From a virus, in the IMG/VR virus record IMGVR_UViG_3300042691_035156, positions 46,869-110,868 of that record: a DNA stretch of 64,000 bases; one strand, 5' to 3'. Each line of letters opens with the position of its first letter. The stretch's first letter is position 1. Both the position numbers and the translations under genes were made by a program. The notes below the pieces were generated by a model. The model had not been told where the DNA came from. It made no database searches and saw nothing but the letters and a program-made list of their open reading frames with translations. Positions 8,433 through 20,553 of the stretch are shown here, piece by piece.

Positions 8433-11400
8433 CTAGATCGTTCTCCAGTCATTTCCTTCTAGGTCTTGAATATCAAAGCTTACACCTGCAGTAAGATTTC
8501 CTCTTACAATTGCATAAATCTCTTCTTCTGAAGTAAAGTGGTCTTTTACTTCTTTTGGAATTCTTACAATTACGTATCCGCCATTTGGATATGTATAACC
8601 CTTTCCTGACTGTATGTCGGCAAATGACAAAATATTACTATTTTCTTTTGACAACTTCTTTGCATCTTGAGATCCGGAGATGCCTCCACCTTTTACTCTC
8701 AAATCTTTTATTGAAATGTTTTCAAAAGAGTATTTGTTAATCACATTAATAGTTGCTATATGCAATGCTAGAGGATCGTAATTTTCATGGCCGGCAACGA
8801 AAGTTGAGTAATCATATGTCCAGTCAATTACTCTTCCATCTTCAAACTCTTCTTCGTTAATATAATTCATGCCGTCAAAATATTCAACTAATTTTGGACT
8901 AATAAAAATATAAACAGGTTTTGATATACCGCTTTCGCTAAATGGGTTTAGGGGAATCTCTCTTCCTTCAACATGCCTTAATAAGATGTTGGGTGACTTT
9001 GTAACGTAGTCTATTTTAATATTATAAGGACTTGAAGGAACTATTTCTCTTCTAAAAAAAACATCTCCGGTATGTTTGTTGAAATCAATAATTTCATTTT
9101 GATCTATTTCTTCCCATTGATTTGTTTCTGCGTTCTTTATCCTAACCTTCAGCCAAGGAAGTGATGGGTTAGCGTCGGTATATCTTGAATCAATAGAAGC
9201 TTTGTTTATTTGATTTTGATAAGAATGTATAGAACCAAATCTAGTTCTTATCTGATTGTCGGCAACTACTATAGGATGCTCATTAAAAACATCTTCATAA
9301 CCTGCACCAAAAATGTTTGAGTAATTTAATTTCAAATTAGTTGTGTCGTACGTGCATCTAAGCTTTTTTCCGACATGGTTTTTGAGATAGTTTGAATAGT
9401 TGTTTTCTGGTATAGATATTTCTTTAAAAAACTTTCCATACCCAATTCCAATAAACCATGAATCAAATTTTGACAAATTATTTGGTGGTGGATATACGCC
9501 AATTTTTGGTCTACCAAAACTCTTAACAGAATATAGTGGAGCAATTATTTTATTTGGAAGAGCAAAATAAGAAAAGTCTGCTTCAACATTAGATATTGTT
9601 GCTCCATTTCCTTTTTCTCCGTCAGCGTCTACGGCGAGAAGGCCAACATAAAAAGCGTTCGGACCACCAGTTTCTGGGTTAATATAATCAGAATATGTTA
9701 TAGTATTTCCGTAAAATCTTCTTGTTTGAACATTATAGAATTGCCATATTAGACCATATGTTGGAGGAGCAGAGTTTTCTCCCCACAATAGTTTGATCAA
9801 TCCAAAAGATATATCTCTGCCTTCTGGAGACCTAATTATTGACTCAAAATTTGGAAAACCTATTGGCCTACCTTCTGAATCGCTTAGAACAACCAGTCCA
9901 TCAAGAGCAGAAATAGTTGAAGGAGTTTGCCTTGCCGGAACAGTTGGGTCATCGGCGTCTTTTATCCAATAGTTTTGTATTGGAGATACAACGCTAAAAT
10001 CCTCACTATAAAAAGATTCTCCATTTGCAGCTGAAAAAAAGAACTTGTTTGTTGTTAAATCATTTTTAAATGCATAGACCGAAAATTCCAAAACACTAAC
10101 ATTTGATTCTTCTTCGGTGTTTGTTTTTCGTGCTTGAGTTATTAATGGCAGTTCATTTAAAACAATCTTATTTGAATTTGTTGTTTCAAGAACAAAATTT
10201 ATATTACCATCATTTGATGCATAAGAAATTGTTGGATTTTTATTTATACCCTCTTCCAATATATAAAGAGGTGTTTCCTGAGAAATGCCAGGTATAGATA
10301 TTGCTAAGCTTCCGACAGGATCTATTTCTGGTATGGAAACTTCTGGAGCCCCTATGCTTCTGAGATTTTCTGTATCAACAAATACTGAATCAAAGTATAT
10401 GTCAGTTATTTGTGGAACAGCTGAAGCTGTTGATGTTGAATGATTTAAGTCAAGATAAGAGTCGCCATTTTGATTTATGTTTATCCTACCTTTTATCTTG
10501 CCAGTTACTGCAGCAGAAAAAGTTCCGTTTTCCTCAAAGGGAACATCAACAAGACTTGAAGAAGTTGTAGTAATATTCATTTCTAAATTTCTCAAAGAGA
10601 AACCTTCGGCATTTGGACCAAGACCGGATATTGATCCACCTTGGACTTTTAGCATTATGAACTTTGCTCCGACTATGTTTGGAACAGATATTTCTTTTGT
10701 TCCGTTTGCGCCAATTGATAGGTTCAAACTTCTTGAATATATTGGCTTTATTTTTGCTACGTCAGGAACTATATGCCTGGTTTGAGAAAGGTCATTAGAA
10801 TAGACTTTAATATCGAGTATTTGAGACGCCCACGAACCTGCCCTTACTCTAACTGAATGTAATTGAGTTGCATTTTCTGGAACCTTTACCAATATGTAGT
10901 CAACAATGGAGCTTGGTCCAGCAGTACCAGTAAAGCTTATTCTTCTATACTCCGTTTTGCCCACGTTAGATATATCAGAATACTGAACAGCTCTATCAAT
11001 GTAAGCTTGGATGTCTGCATCTTTTGATGCTGCTCTTTCTCTTTGGAAAGCTGTGGGATTTGTTCTTTTCAGATTGAGCCAATAAATTGCTAGAACAGAT
11101 TTTGTTTCTGAGTCAACTATGCCATCAACAAAGCTTTGGCTTTTTGCTGCTTGGAAAGCAACAACTTCTGCCGCAGTTTTTGGTCCATATACTCCATCTA
11201 CTCTAAGTTTTGCACCGTTTTTATTTAAAGTATATTGTATGTATTTAACATATGAATTCTTTACAGTGATAGCTGTGGTTCTTGCCGTGGTTGATGCACC
11301 AGATGTGGTTGAAGAAGAAGAATCAACCACTGAAGGAATTGTTTCAGTTATTGCCTCATAAAGTGTGGGGTAAGCCTTATTGAACTCTCTTAAAATGAAT

Positions 11401-14400
11401 CCTACACCCGCTCCTTTTAGGTATGCATACGGATCACTGGGTAATTTTGTTCTGGCAAAAGGTATCAGCCATTCTTTAAATATGTTGAGAAAAAACTTTA
11501 CCTTATTATCGTTACTGTAAAATACCCACTTCGACGCAATTGGATGAGAAGCCAATTGTCCATAGGTGTACACGCTGCTGCTTATGTAGCTTACTATTTT
11601 TCCATCTAATCTTATTCCATCTAGCTCACAAGAGTCTGCGTCAATATATCGAAAACTAAGTTTTCTTCCTTTTCTATATGAAAGATCAATTGCGTCTTGT
11701 GTGCCACCTCTTGTTGTGCCAGCAGAAGAGGTAGTCGTTGCCGACGTTGTGCTTGACGCTGTTCTATATGAGACTTTATATTCGTCCCATCTTTCAGACT
11801 TTCCTATATCATTGGTAAAGTGAAAATTATTTAAAACATTTTTGGTTGTATCTTGATCAATAGCTAAGATGTCTGTTCTTGAATATATCTTTGATGAATA
11901 CCTGTATCGATTAAATGGAGATTCATCATTCAAGATTTGAATAGGAGAATCATCCATGCTTGCAACACTTACATACTGTCTTACGTTTGAGACTTGATTT
12001 ACTGGAGTAACACCCTTAAATGATCCAGAACCAGAAATTCTGGTTGCAAAAGGAACTTCCCAATTTAAAACATAAGAATTGTTAAATTCAGAAGTTTTGT
12101 TGTAGGCGTATTGAACGGCCAGATTAATATCGTAACTTTTTACTGGCTGAGACCCTTCAAGATAGTCTTTTGGAATTTTTCTAGAATCGTCTATTGGAGA
12201 CCTGTATTCGGATGATTCAATAACTGAATATGGATAGTCTATTGAAGAAAAGTCAAATTCAGGAGAAACAACCTTAGAGTAGGCGTCAACTAAAACTGGA
12301 CTGGAGGATCTGATTTGATTTAGGGCGGGTGATTTTATCTTGTAGACAGCGTAGGGTGACACTTCATCATTGATTCTTGGTGAATAAAAATATTCGCCTG
12401 AACTTAAAGAGTCAAAATTCAAAAATCCAACGTTAGTATTCGTGCACTCTATGTAAAATTCAACATTTGAAAAGTCTCTGTTTATTATTCCATTTCCTAT
12501 ATTAGAAATATTCCTCATGTCATTTGTCAATATGTCTGACAAAGAACTAGTTCCATTGACTTGTATTTCTCTAACAAAAAAGGATTGTGCTTCGTTAGCG
12601 TTTATATCCGTTGAGACCTCTGTTTTTGTTGAGAACTTGTGTACTAGCTTTTCTTGTTCTGACAAAACAGTTATCTTTCCATTTTTTAAGACACCATTGA
12701 TTGTCCAAGAGTTTCTCCAAGGAGAAACATGCCAAAGAATTGATGACTCATAATTAAATTTATTAGAATTTGCTATCCTTACCTTAATGCTTTGGCTGAT
12801 TATATTCTGAAACAATTTACAGGCACCTTCTGTAACTGGAACAATCGTTGCAGAGTCTTGATTGATTTGATTTAGTGCGCCGGCATTTCTAGCTGGAGCG
12901 CCTATTCCTCCACTGAAAATGTCATTAACAAAATGACCAATTGAAGACGCAGAGAAGTAAACGCTGGGAAGATCTACTGTTGCCTGAGAAGACATTGTAG
13001 TGAAGCCAAACAGTTTTCTGTATATCAGAACATCTTCATTAACACTGGCAATTGATTTTGTAGATAAAACACTCCAACTATCTGAGGTGTCAAAAACGGA
13101 AAGTTGGACAGGAAAATAATTTGGAGTAGCACCATCTTTACTCAGCAGCTGTTTTCTTCTTCCAAAAATTCCATAGTCAGCTATTGAATTTTCCTCGTGA
13201 AATTCGCTCATATTCCAACCGTTAAACGAGTCTTTGCCATTTTTGAACGAATCATTTAACTTAATAAGACCACTTTCAGTTACAATTTTGTCATAGTTAA
13301 ATCCAAAATATTGTAAACCGTTTTCGGATGCAGAACCCATATTCAGTAGAGAGCAATCAATAAATACAGACGTTCCGTTCTGAAGCCAATGAGACACTTT
13401 ATAATACTGATCTTCTGTAATGGTTCCTATTGGTGTCCAGAACAGAATGTCGTAATCTCTGTATATATTTTCTTTATTATCTAGATCAACTGTCCAATGA
13501 TTTTTTGATAACTTATTGTCGTCCTCTGCATATGGATTGTAAAAATTCATATTGAGATTGTTTGTTTCGTACATTTCCATATTGGAAAAAACAAATGGAT
13601 AGGGCGCATCCCCAGACGAAGAAGAGTATATAACCGCAGCTTTTACTTTTATTTTTTCTTCGTTTAAATATATATTACTTACAGAAGATATATCGGTATT
13701 AATTTTTGCAACCAGTCTCCAGTTAAATGTCTGAAAAGTTCTTGGATCTTGTATAGCCTTTTTGGGAACAATTCCCTTCCATCCAGCGTACTTAAATTGC
13801 CTATTTGTAAGTTCATTTTCTTTTTGAGAAAACAATTGTGTTGAATAAATTCTTCTTTCTGATGAAGAATCATCCATTACTTCTGTTTCTTCTAAAACTT
13901 TTGTATAAAAATGTTGTGTGTTTATTATTTCTTTAAACCCTAGAAACTGTTCTTTTGCTAGAGCGTCTTTTGTGATTTCATACTTGTCGTAAACAAGACT
14001 TAAACCAACCGGATCAGCGTCATCTAGAATAACAATTATTCTATAAAAGGAAGTTTGCGCCTGCGCAACATTTGCATTTGTAGCATATCTCTCTAGCAGG
14101 ATTTGATATCTGTTAGTTCCATCTGGATTTAAATATTTATTACCAGAAGAATCAACAACTCTTATATTTAGCTCGTCTGGATTTTTGATTCTTGATGGAG
14201 AATTTAAGCCAGAGTACTCTGTGATTGAGGAGTTTTGAAGTGTAAAGAACCTACTCACATAATAACTGTGAATAAAAAGATTTTCTGAAAGTTCATTAAT
14301 CTTGTCTGTAAAATCGAAGTTTCCATCATAGGAATTTAAAAATTTATTACTAACAGATATCTCTGAGTTGTTTAATATTGGTGAATGTTTTATTTCACCT

Positions 14401-14655
14401 TTTTGAGTATCATCATTTGCATATCTTAGAACACCAAACTCATCAGCATACATTATCGAATCTGATTCACTTGATGTTTGTGCAGATACGTTTTCTGGTA
14501 TTGAAGAGGAAAGGTCAAGAACACTTAAGTGATTGCTGGGCGTAACTTCTTCCGAGGAGTACCATCCGCAAATTTATTGCGTCTGGAGGCAGTGTTGTGC
14601 CCTTTTTGACTGCTGCTTCTTTTTTGTTATCTGTTAAATTATCAAAAGCTCTCAT
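8433..14655 (-). CDS. Giant baseplate protein with peptidoglycan-binding domain (about 2073 aa), read through one CGGA +1 site
   Basis: The main frame has its first ATG at 14453, but the protein almost certainly starts at ATG 14655, only 3 bases after the upstream stop. That frame reads 29 codons (MRAFDNLTDN...PPDAINL) to an in-frame CGG followed by A at 14565-14568. In the +1 frame it continues without a stop (WYSSEEVTPSNHLSVLDL...) into the 2006-codon frame. Without the shift the first frame ends 17 codons later. Around residues 1125-1205 there is a peptidoglycan-binding domain of the PGB_1 type (YIQYTLNKNGAKLRVDG, VYGPKTAAEVVAFQ), which in other phages anchors tail parts to the cell wall. 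The rest is beta-rich. It probably contacts the envelope during infection. The domain call is solid. The precise baseplate role is inferred from position. Confidence 0.82.
14565..14568 (-). other. CGGA +1 decoding site in the 2073-aa baseplate gene
   Basis: The coding strand reads AAT TTG CGG A TG GTA. CGG is codon 30 of the frame opened at 14655. The next in-frame stop follows 17 codons later, while skipping one base gives GGA TGG TAC TCC and joins the 2006-codon frame exactly. Confidence 0.85.
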
Positions 14656-14658
14656 CAA

Positions 14659-17600
14659 CTAGTCCTCTTCAAAATCGGGATGAAGATCGTTTAAGCTTGC
14701 CGCAGTGTTTGGCGTGCTTCCAAGAAGGCCAATCTTATACTGAGTAAATCTGTCAATTGGATACCAGACTGGCAAGTCGTAGGAAGAAGGTGTTGCATTG
14801 GAATCGTAGAATACATCAAAGCCAATTTCGTCTGTCTTAAAAACTGGATCTTCATCATACAAAACATATTCTGCGTCTGTTTGAGGTCTGGGTATATAGA
14901 CCGGCTCTTCTGAGTTTGCTTGGCTAGCATCGTACTTTTCATACCAATAAACTATGTCTCCAGCTATAGTAACAGGCTCAGCGCTTAGAACTGACAACAT
15001 ATCACTTTCAACCCCAACGTACCAGTATCCAGGTGTGGCATCGTTTTGGGCAACAAAGGGACCAATTTTAAACATACCAGCTGAGTCTGCCTGGACAGCG
15101 CCGGCAGCACTTGATTGACCAGGGGTGGCAAGACTGTTTGAATAGTCGTGAACAAAAACTCCTGGAAGGTTTCTTGCCTTCCTCCAGTATACATAGGAGT
15201 TGGGAGTTGACTTCCCATAAATTTCAACAGAGTCTGTCGAATTAGCTGTTATAATCTTCTTTGTTGTTTGAGCCAGAATCTTTGGAGAAGAACTAACGCT
15301 GGGCATTAGCCAGTAGTTGACGGTAGCAGATATTAGGTTCGACTCGCTGTTTTCATTGGCAAAAACATTTGGGCTGCTTAGACCAGTAATATATATAGAT
15401 GATTCTTGAGAAACAGATGTTGGAGATCCAGAATAGGATACTTTAGAGAATCCAAAACCATCTTTATCGGTTGTTACATATTGAGGATCTGAGGCGATTT
15501 GGGTTCCAGTTATTGCGAAAGTTTGATTTGGTTTTGGATTTGAGTTTGTATCTTTTGAGAATATATTAAGAACAATATAATCATTGCCATCAGATAATAG
15601 TTTTGCAGGAGAGACGAATGCATCAACAGAATTTGCTGTATAGCTACTGTGAGAAAGGTATAAATAACCTTCGTCTACAGCTCCATATAATGGGTTGAGA
15701 TAAACTCCATCAAGTTCATAGTCCCTATCATATATTGAGGACTCGTAGTTAACGGTTGCGCTGTAAGTGCCGTTGGGAGTTGAGGACAAAGTAATCCTTG
15801 ACCTGTAAGAATCGGTTAAGTTGTCATAAATTTGATTGTCGAGCACAAATGCGTTACGAACCCTGTAGGATACCCTATAGTTTCTGCCAACAACAAAAGA
15901 ATTATGTTGCTCAAGAATGTTAGTGATAGAACCTAATCCTGAAACTACCGTTGCGCCCGTGTGAGTGTCTTCGACTGTTGCATCAAAGTAGTCACTGTAG
16001 GCCAAAAGTAGATAGTCTTTATTTTTTGCGGTTATATATTCGAAGTTATATAGCGAATACTGTGATGGTGTAGCCTCATCAAAGAAAGACACCTGCCTAT
16101 ACTGAACAGGAGTGGATCCACTTGCTTGAACAGTGACTATTGCTGGAGCGCCATTTCTAACCACAGAAGACAGATCGTGAGAATCATCAGTATTCCAAGA
16201 TTCAACAACAGACTTTGCGTATATGAATCCTGCTTCTCCATCTTGGTAGTACCATCCAGTTTTGATTGAAGGAATTACTTTTTCTTCTTGAGCGGATATA
16301 TACTGAGCCCTTATCTTAATGTCCTTAAGAATGATCTGATCTAATTCTTCATCATAAAAGTTAAGATTTTGAATTCCAGTAGTATCGTTTGAATTATCTT
16401 GCCAAATATAAACATTGTCGTTTTCATGCAATATTTCAACTGATCGAACAATTAAATTTTCATCTTCTTCATACTCTTCAAGACCAAAATCAGATCTATA
16501 CAAAGTGTATTCTCCTACTAGATCTGTTTTTTTATTTTGAAGATTGTCGTAATTAGAATCTGGAGAAGAGCCTACGACACCCTGTTCCGACAAGTAAAAG
16601 CTAAACTCATCATAGTGTGTTGCTTCAAAGTTTTCCCAAACCTTATATTCAAAAGGATAATAGCCTGATTCCGGTGCATATACTTTTATAAAATCTGGTG
16701 TCGCATTATATGGAAACTTCGTTTCAACAAAGTAATAGTTATGAGTTGAGCCCTCAACGCCAACATAGTGATTGTGTTGGTCAGGTGTAGCAAAGTTTGC
16801 GTTAACAAACCCGAGAAGCAAGCTGGGGGAAGATGGGATAAGGTGCGTTAGATTTTCTTGTCTATTGACGGAAACTCCTCCGTAGCCAACATATGGAGCT
16901 GAGGAATTATCAACATCATAATCGGAGGACACCACATTGTCAATGTGAACATATATAGGAGTTGCTTTGTTGGGTAACAAGAAGTTATTTTTTATATCAG
17001 AAGGATATATAATAACATCATTTGTTTCAGAAAGTTTATTGCTTTTATTTACTGTATTTCCAAAAGCTGAAGATCTTACTCTTTCTGTTTCAGAGATTCT
17101 TCTTTTTACTGGATCCCATATCCTGGAAGATAGTTGCAGTCTTGCAAGCAAAGGATCGACCGTAGTTATTGACCTTGAAACAGTTGAAGGTGTGCTGTCA
17201 ATTATGTTACTGGGCGTTGCTCCAGCAAATCTTATCCATCCATAATTTCCTGTTGCTCCAAATTGATTGCTTGCACTGAAAAAGCTTATCTGCATTTGGT
17301 TAACGGCATAAAATGGAATCTGAGATATATTATAAGATTCGGTTGCAGAAACTTCAATTGTATTTTGGTATGGGTTTCCTTCTTGGTTTGCAAAAACTAT
17401 TGAGGAATCAGAAAATAATGTTGGACCAAATATGTCCCTATATATGTATTCTGGTGAAGCAGGGCTGTTCTGATCGTAAGTGTTCTTAACGACGTCAACC
17501 AAGTTCGCAGAGTAGGTTGACGTTGTCTCGATAATTCCGTGAGGTTGAAGAGTTAGTGCAACTTCATAATTGATAGTCGCTGAACCATTATCTATATAGT

Positions 17601-19341
17601 CCTCATAATAAGAAACATAAGAATCATACTCAACTTTAATTGGTTCTTTGGCCAGTTCAGTAGAGTCACTCTTTATTCCTTTTATTTTAAGCTCAAAAGA
17701 ATACTCGTTTATATCTTGTTCAAGTTTTTCAAGAATTAGCTTTGCGTCATCAAAGTCGCCTACTCCCGGTTGATAGTATATAGAATCAACTGTTGCTGCG
17801 TCGGCTATTTGTGATATCGAAGAAACGCCCTCTTGCTTTGAGCCTGCGTAATCCCAATACGTTTCCCCCCACTTTGCATAGCCTATGTTGGATGGAAATC
17901 TTGTGTTTATGTCTTCAACAAAGTTACGAAAATCTTGTGTTGGATTATTGTTAAAATCAGAATATCTTGGGCTTGCTTGTGCAATCTCGGATATTTCTAT
18001 AATCTCTGGTGTTGCTCCAACATAATTTGAATCTGGAGTTGAACCAAATGCTCTCCAAATATCGAGCTCTCTTCTAAGTGTCCTCTTCAATCCTTCTACA
18101 TCAACTGATGGCGGGTTTAGGTATACATCAAGAATTCTTTTTTTAAAGTTTAAGTTGTTTTCAAGATAGAGTCTTTGCAAGCCAACTCTAAGTCCAAGTT
18201 CATCAAATGAGTTAAAGTTCTGAAACGGAATCTGCTCAACAGAATCTCCATCAACCTCAAGAGTAATAAATGGTCTTATAGTTATTAGTCGCTGAGCAAC
18301 GAAGTCATAGTAAAAAACATACTCGTTAAAGCTTGTTTGAAACAAGTCTGTATAGCTTGCTACCCTTGCTAGCTCAAGACCGTCTCCAACAACTTTAATA
18401 AAACCTGGCCTTACATTTGTTGCAACGTAGGTCCAAGCAACCTGGTTGACGTCTGCTGTAGAAATAAAGGAGTTAATTTCTATTTCTGAAACTAGCTCAT
18501 CTACTTTATCAAGATCTTCGCCAAGTACTGAGTTGATTATTTTGCCAGCTTGACTTTCTGGAAGGGCAATCTCTGGAGTCGCCCTTTCCAATGAATCTGA
18601 ATACATCTTTGTCCAAGATGGAAACCTTGATAATACATTTCTTGCATGGTCGGTTATCACTGGACTTACTATTTCTGCTATATTCATTTGCATTAATAGA
18701 AGGAGGTTTGCATCGTCTAAGTCTGAGTCTGATACAAAATTAATTATTACCTTTAAATATCTTTTAATATTTGTTAGGAACAGTACATTATTGTTGCTTT
18801 CGACAAATGCTATTTGTTGCCACTCAGAGTCTGTTGCGTTTGGATTATCGGATGATAAGATTTTTAAAGAGAAAGTAGGATTTTCCAATCCTGGCAGGTT
18901 AGTAAATGAGTGCTTGTAACCCACAAGGTCAATCTGACTACTTGTATCAACAAATCTTAAATAAGAATCTACAAATTGATCTGGGTTTAAAATTGATTGA
19001 TCTGGATTTTCTAAATCAAAAAGAAAGAAGTCTGCAACTTGTTGATCATAGTTGTACAGATAGTATGGGGTCCAATCAGGGTCTCTTACTACCTCTCCAT
19101 AATTAGTGACCTTGTACGCATTGTTTAGTGTTGGAGTTGCCGAAGAGGTAGCATAGTTTGGGGAAGAAACTTCTGTTCCTACAAAAGTGTAATTTCCAAG
19201 TTCATTTAAACCATAAGGAGATCTATATGTTGAGTAGTTTGTATAGAATCTATTTGAGTATAGATCAAAAGAAGAAGAGGTCCAAGTTTTGCCACTTATT
19301 GCAAAATCTGAATTGTTTAAAGCTAAGAAATAAGTTTTCAT
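14659..19341 (-). CDS. Baseplate/tail protein rich in [A/S]TP motifs (1560 aa)
   Basis: This 1560-residue protein is encoded directly after the baseplate J gene, the position that gpI-type or T4 gp7/gp8-type wedge and fibre proteins take in other contractile phages. Residues about 235-300 (FPSWTKMYSDSLERATP, INSVLGEDLDKVDELVSEI) look like the conserved helical part of such a wedge protein. The remainder is beta-rich, with an Ig or invasin-like segment near 1290-1350 (NPKPNQTFAITGTQ, TTDKDGFGFSKVSYSG). The sequence Ala-Thr-Pro occurs about 11 times and Ser-Thr-Pro about 6 times, far above chance, using varied codons. No enzyme motif is present. Its role is inferred from gene order. Confidence 0.72.
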   Translation of the reverse strand: MKTYFLALNNSDFAISGKTWTSSSFDLYSNRFYTNYSTYRSPYGLNELGNYTFVGTEVSSPNYATSSATPTLNNAYKVTNYGEVVRDPDWTPYYLYNYDQQVADFFLFDLENPDQSILNPDQFVDSYLRFVDTSSQIDLVGYKHSFTNLPGLENPTFSLKILSSDNPNATDSEWQQIAFVESNNNVLFLTNIKRYLKVIINFVSDSDLDDANLLLLMQMNIAEIVSPVITDHARNVLSRFPSWTKMYSDSLERATPEIALPESQAGKIINSVLGEDLDKVDELVSEIEINSFISTADVNQVAWTYVATNVRPGFIKVVGDGLELARVASYTDLFQTSFNEYVFYYDFVAQRLITIRPFITLEVDGDSVEQIPFQNFNSFDELGLRVGLQRLYLENNLNFKKRILDVYLNPPSVDVEGLKRTLRRELDIWRAFGSTPDSNYVGATPEIIEISEIAQASPRYSDFNNNPTQDFRNFVEDINTRFPSNIGYAKWGETYWDYAGSKQEGVSSISQIADAATVDSIYYQPGVGDFDDAKLILEKLEQDINEYSFELKIKGIKSDSTELAKEPIKVEYDSYVSYYEDYIDNGSATINYEVALTLQPHGIIETTSTYSANLVDVVKNTYDQNSPASPEYIYRDIFGPTLFSDSSIVFANQEGNPYQNTIEVSATESYNISQIPFYAVNQMQISFFSASNQFGATGNYGWIRFAGATPSNIIDSTPSTVSRSITTVDPLLARLQLSSRIWDPVKRRISETERVRSSAFGNTVNKSNKLSETNDVIIYPSDIKNNFLLPNKATPIYVHIDNVVSSDYDVDNSSAPYVGYGGVSVNRQENLTHLIPSSPSLLLGFVNANFATPDQHNHYVGVEGSTHNYYFVETKFPYNATPDFIKVYAPESGYYPFEYKVWENFEATHYDEFSFYLSEQGVVGSSPDSNYDNLQNKKTDLVGEYTLYRSDFGLEEYEEDENLIVRSVEILHENDNVYIWQDNSNDTTGIQNLNFYDEELDQIILKDIKIRAQYISAQEEKVIPSIKTGWYYQDGEAGFIYAKSVVESWNTDDSHDLSSVVRNGAPAIVTVQASGSTPVQYRQVSFFDEATPSQYSLYNFEYITAKNKDYLLLAYSDYFDATVEDTHTGATVVSGLGSITNILEQHNSFVVGRNYRVSYRVRNAFVLDNQIYDNLTDSYRSRITLSSTPNGTYSATVNYESSIYDRDYELDGVYLNPLYGAVDEGYLYLSHSSYTANSVDAFVSPAKLLSDGNDYIVLNIFSKDTNSNPKPNQTFAITGTQIASDPQYVTTDKDGFGFSKVSYSGSPTSVSQESSIYITGLSSPNVFANENSESNLISATVNYWLMPSVSSSPKILAQTTKKIITANSTDSVEIYGKSTPNSYVYWRKARNLPGVFVHDYSNSLATPGQSSAAGAVQADSAGMFKIGPFVAQNDATPGYWYVGVESDMLSVLSAEPVTIAGDIVYWYEKYDASQANSEEPVYIPRPQTDAEYVLYDEDPVFKTDEIGFDVFYDSNATPSSYDLPVWYPIDRFTQYKIGLLGSTPNTAASLNDLHPDFEED

Positions 19342-19372
19342 TTACCTAGGACCGTATTCTTTATTAAATAAA

Positions 19373-20542
19373 TTAATAATTTACAGATGACATTATAACA
19401 GAAAATACTGAAACAGTTCCTGCAATCATGTACTTTCTGTCATCATTTATTCTATAAATACCTTTTGGTATTTCTTCTCCATTTACTGATACACTTAAAA
19501 TATTTACAGATTTAATATAATCAGACGACAATCTAGCCTGCATCTCTATATCCCCAAAGGATATGCTGTCTCCTATTGTCTTTGAATTTAAATATCTGGA
19601 TAAAAATAGATTGGCTTGATTTTCAATTCCAGTAACTGTTTTTTCATTTAGCCCCGCAGGAAGCACTATGCTAACTGCGACATTTACAGGAGTTCTTTCT
19701 GCTATGCGAGCATTTAGTCTTACTCCAACTGGCTTAACTTCATACAAAGCTGACACCACTGTGTTTGCCAAGTCTGTTGTTACCCTTTGTGACTCTGGCA
19801 CTATTATGACATCACATGAACCAAGGCCATAAGAGGACTCCCTAATCCTAACGTCTCTTACACCTTTTACGCCTAGTGCTCTTAATCTTATTGATTCTGC
19901 TGTTCCAAAAGAGTTGCTTTTAATTGCTTTAGCGATTCTTCTTCTGAACAACTCGTCTGACTCCATGTTTATCATAGAGTAAACTTCTTTAGGGTTTGAA
20001 CAGAAAACCACAACACCATCAGCAGAAATAAAGTTGTGTCTTGTTAATGTATTTTTTGAAGCAGTAAAGTCGTTGCCCATAAAATTAGGAACAACCCTTC
20101 CATAAGCCCTAGTTGTTCCTAGTTGTATGGTTACGTCTCCAACAAGCCTATATTGGTATTGATTGCTTGAAAAGTCTGTTACGTCATTAAACACCAATGT
20201 GTTGCTAGGTATTGTGATTGCAGAGGAGTGCGGTGCTGAAATAGCAAACTCAATATTAAAACTTGCTCTCTCGTCTTGCACCTCTTCAGACACAGACCTT
20301 CTAAATACACCATATAAATCACCTATAAGATCAAGAGCCCTTCCAGTTGCGGTAGACAAAGAAGCTTGGTCAACACTAAACTTTATAGCCTCATAAAGAT
20401 CGCCTATCTCAACAGCCATTGCCTCAGCTAAAGCTTTTGCTATTGACCCAGGATAGGTGGCTGTAATGCCAGCATTTCTTTGGAGTGCGCTAAGTATATT
20501 GGATAGAATTTGTTGTTTTGATTTTGAATAGGTTATGGACAT
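19373..20542 (-). CDS. Baseplate J-like (T4 gp6-like) wedge protein
   Basis: This 389-residue protein of the baseplate J family (P2 gpJ, Mu gp47, T4 gp6) forms the inner wedge ring around the hub. Diagnostic stretches are the N-terminal helix (ILSALQRNAGITATYPG), GRALDLIGDLYGVFRR near residue 75, the central ESDELFRRRIAKAIKSNSFGT, the RALGVKGVRDVRI strand and the C-terminal VNVAVSIVLPAG. Its length is normal for the family. It lies 11 bases downstream of the gp25-like gene, the canonical order in contractile injection systems, so the assignment is secure. Confidence 0.93.
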   Translation of the reverse strand: MSITYSKSKQQILSNILSALQRNAGITATYPGSIAKALAEAMAVEIGDLYEAIKFSVDQASLSTATGRALDLIGDLYGVFRRSVSEEVQDERASFNIEFAISAPHSSAITIPSNTLVFNDVTDFSSNQYQYRLVGDVTIQLGTTRAYGRVVPNFMGNDFTASKNTLTRHNFISADGVVVFCSNPKEVYSMINMESDELFRRRIAKAIKSNSFGTAESIRLRALGVKGVRDVRIRESSYGLGSCDVIIVPESQRVTTDLANTVVSALYEVKPVGVRLNARIAERTPVNVAVSIVLPAGLNEKTVTGIENQANLFLSRYLNSKTIGDSISFGDIEMQARLSSDYIKSVNILSVSVNGEEIPKGIYRINDDRKYMIAGTVSVFSVIMSSVNY

Positions 20543-20553
20543 TTTTTAATCTC

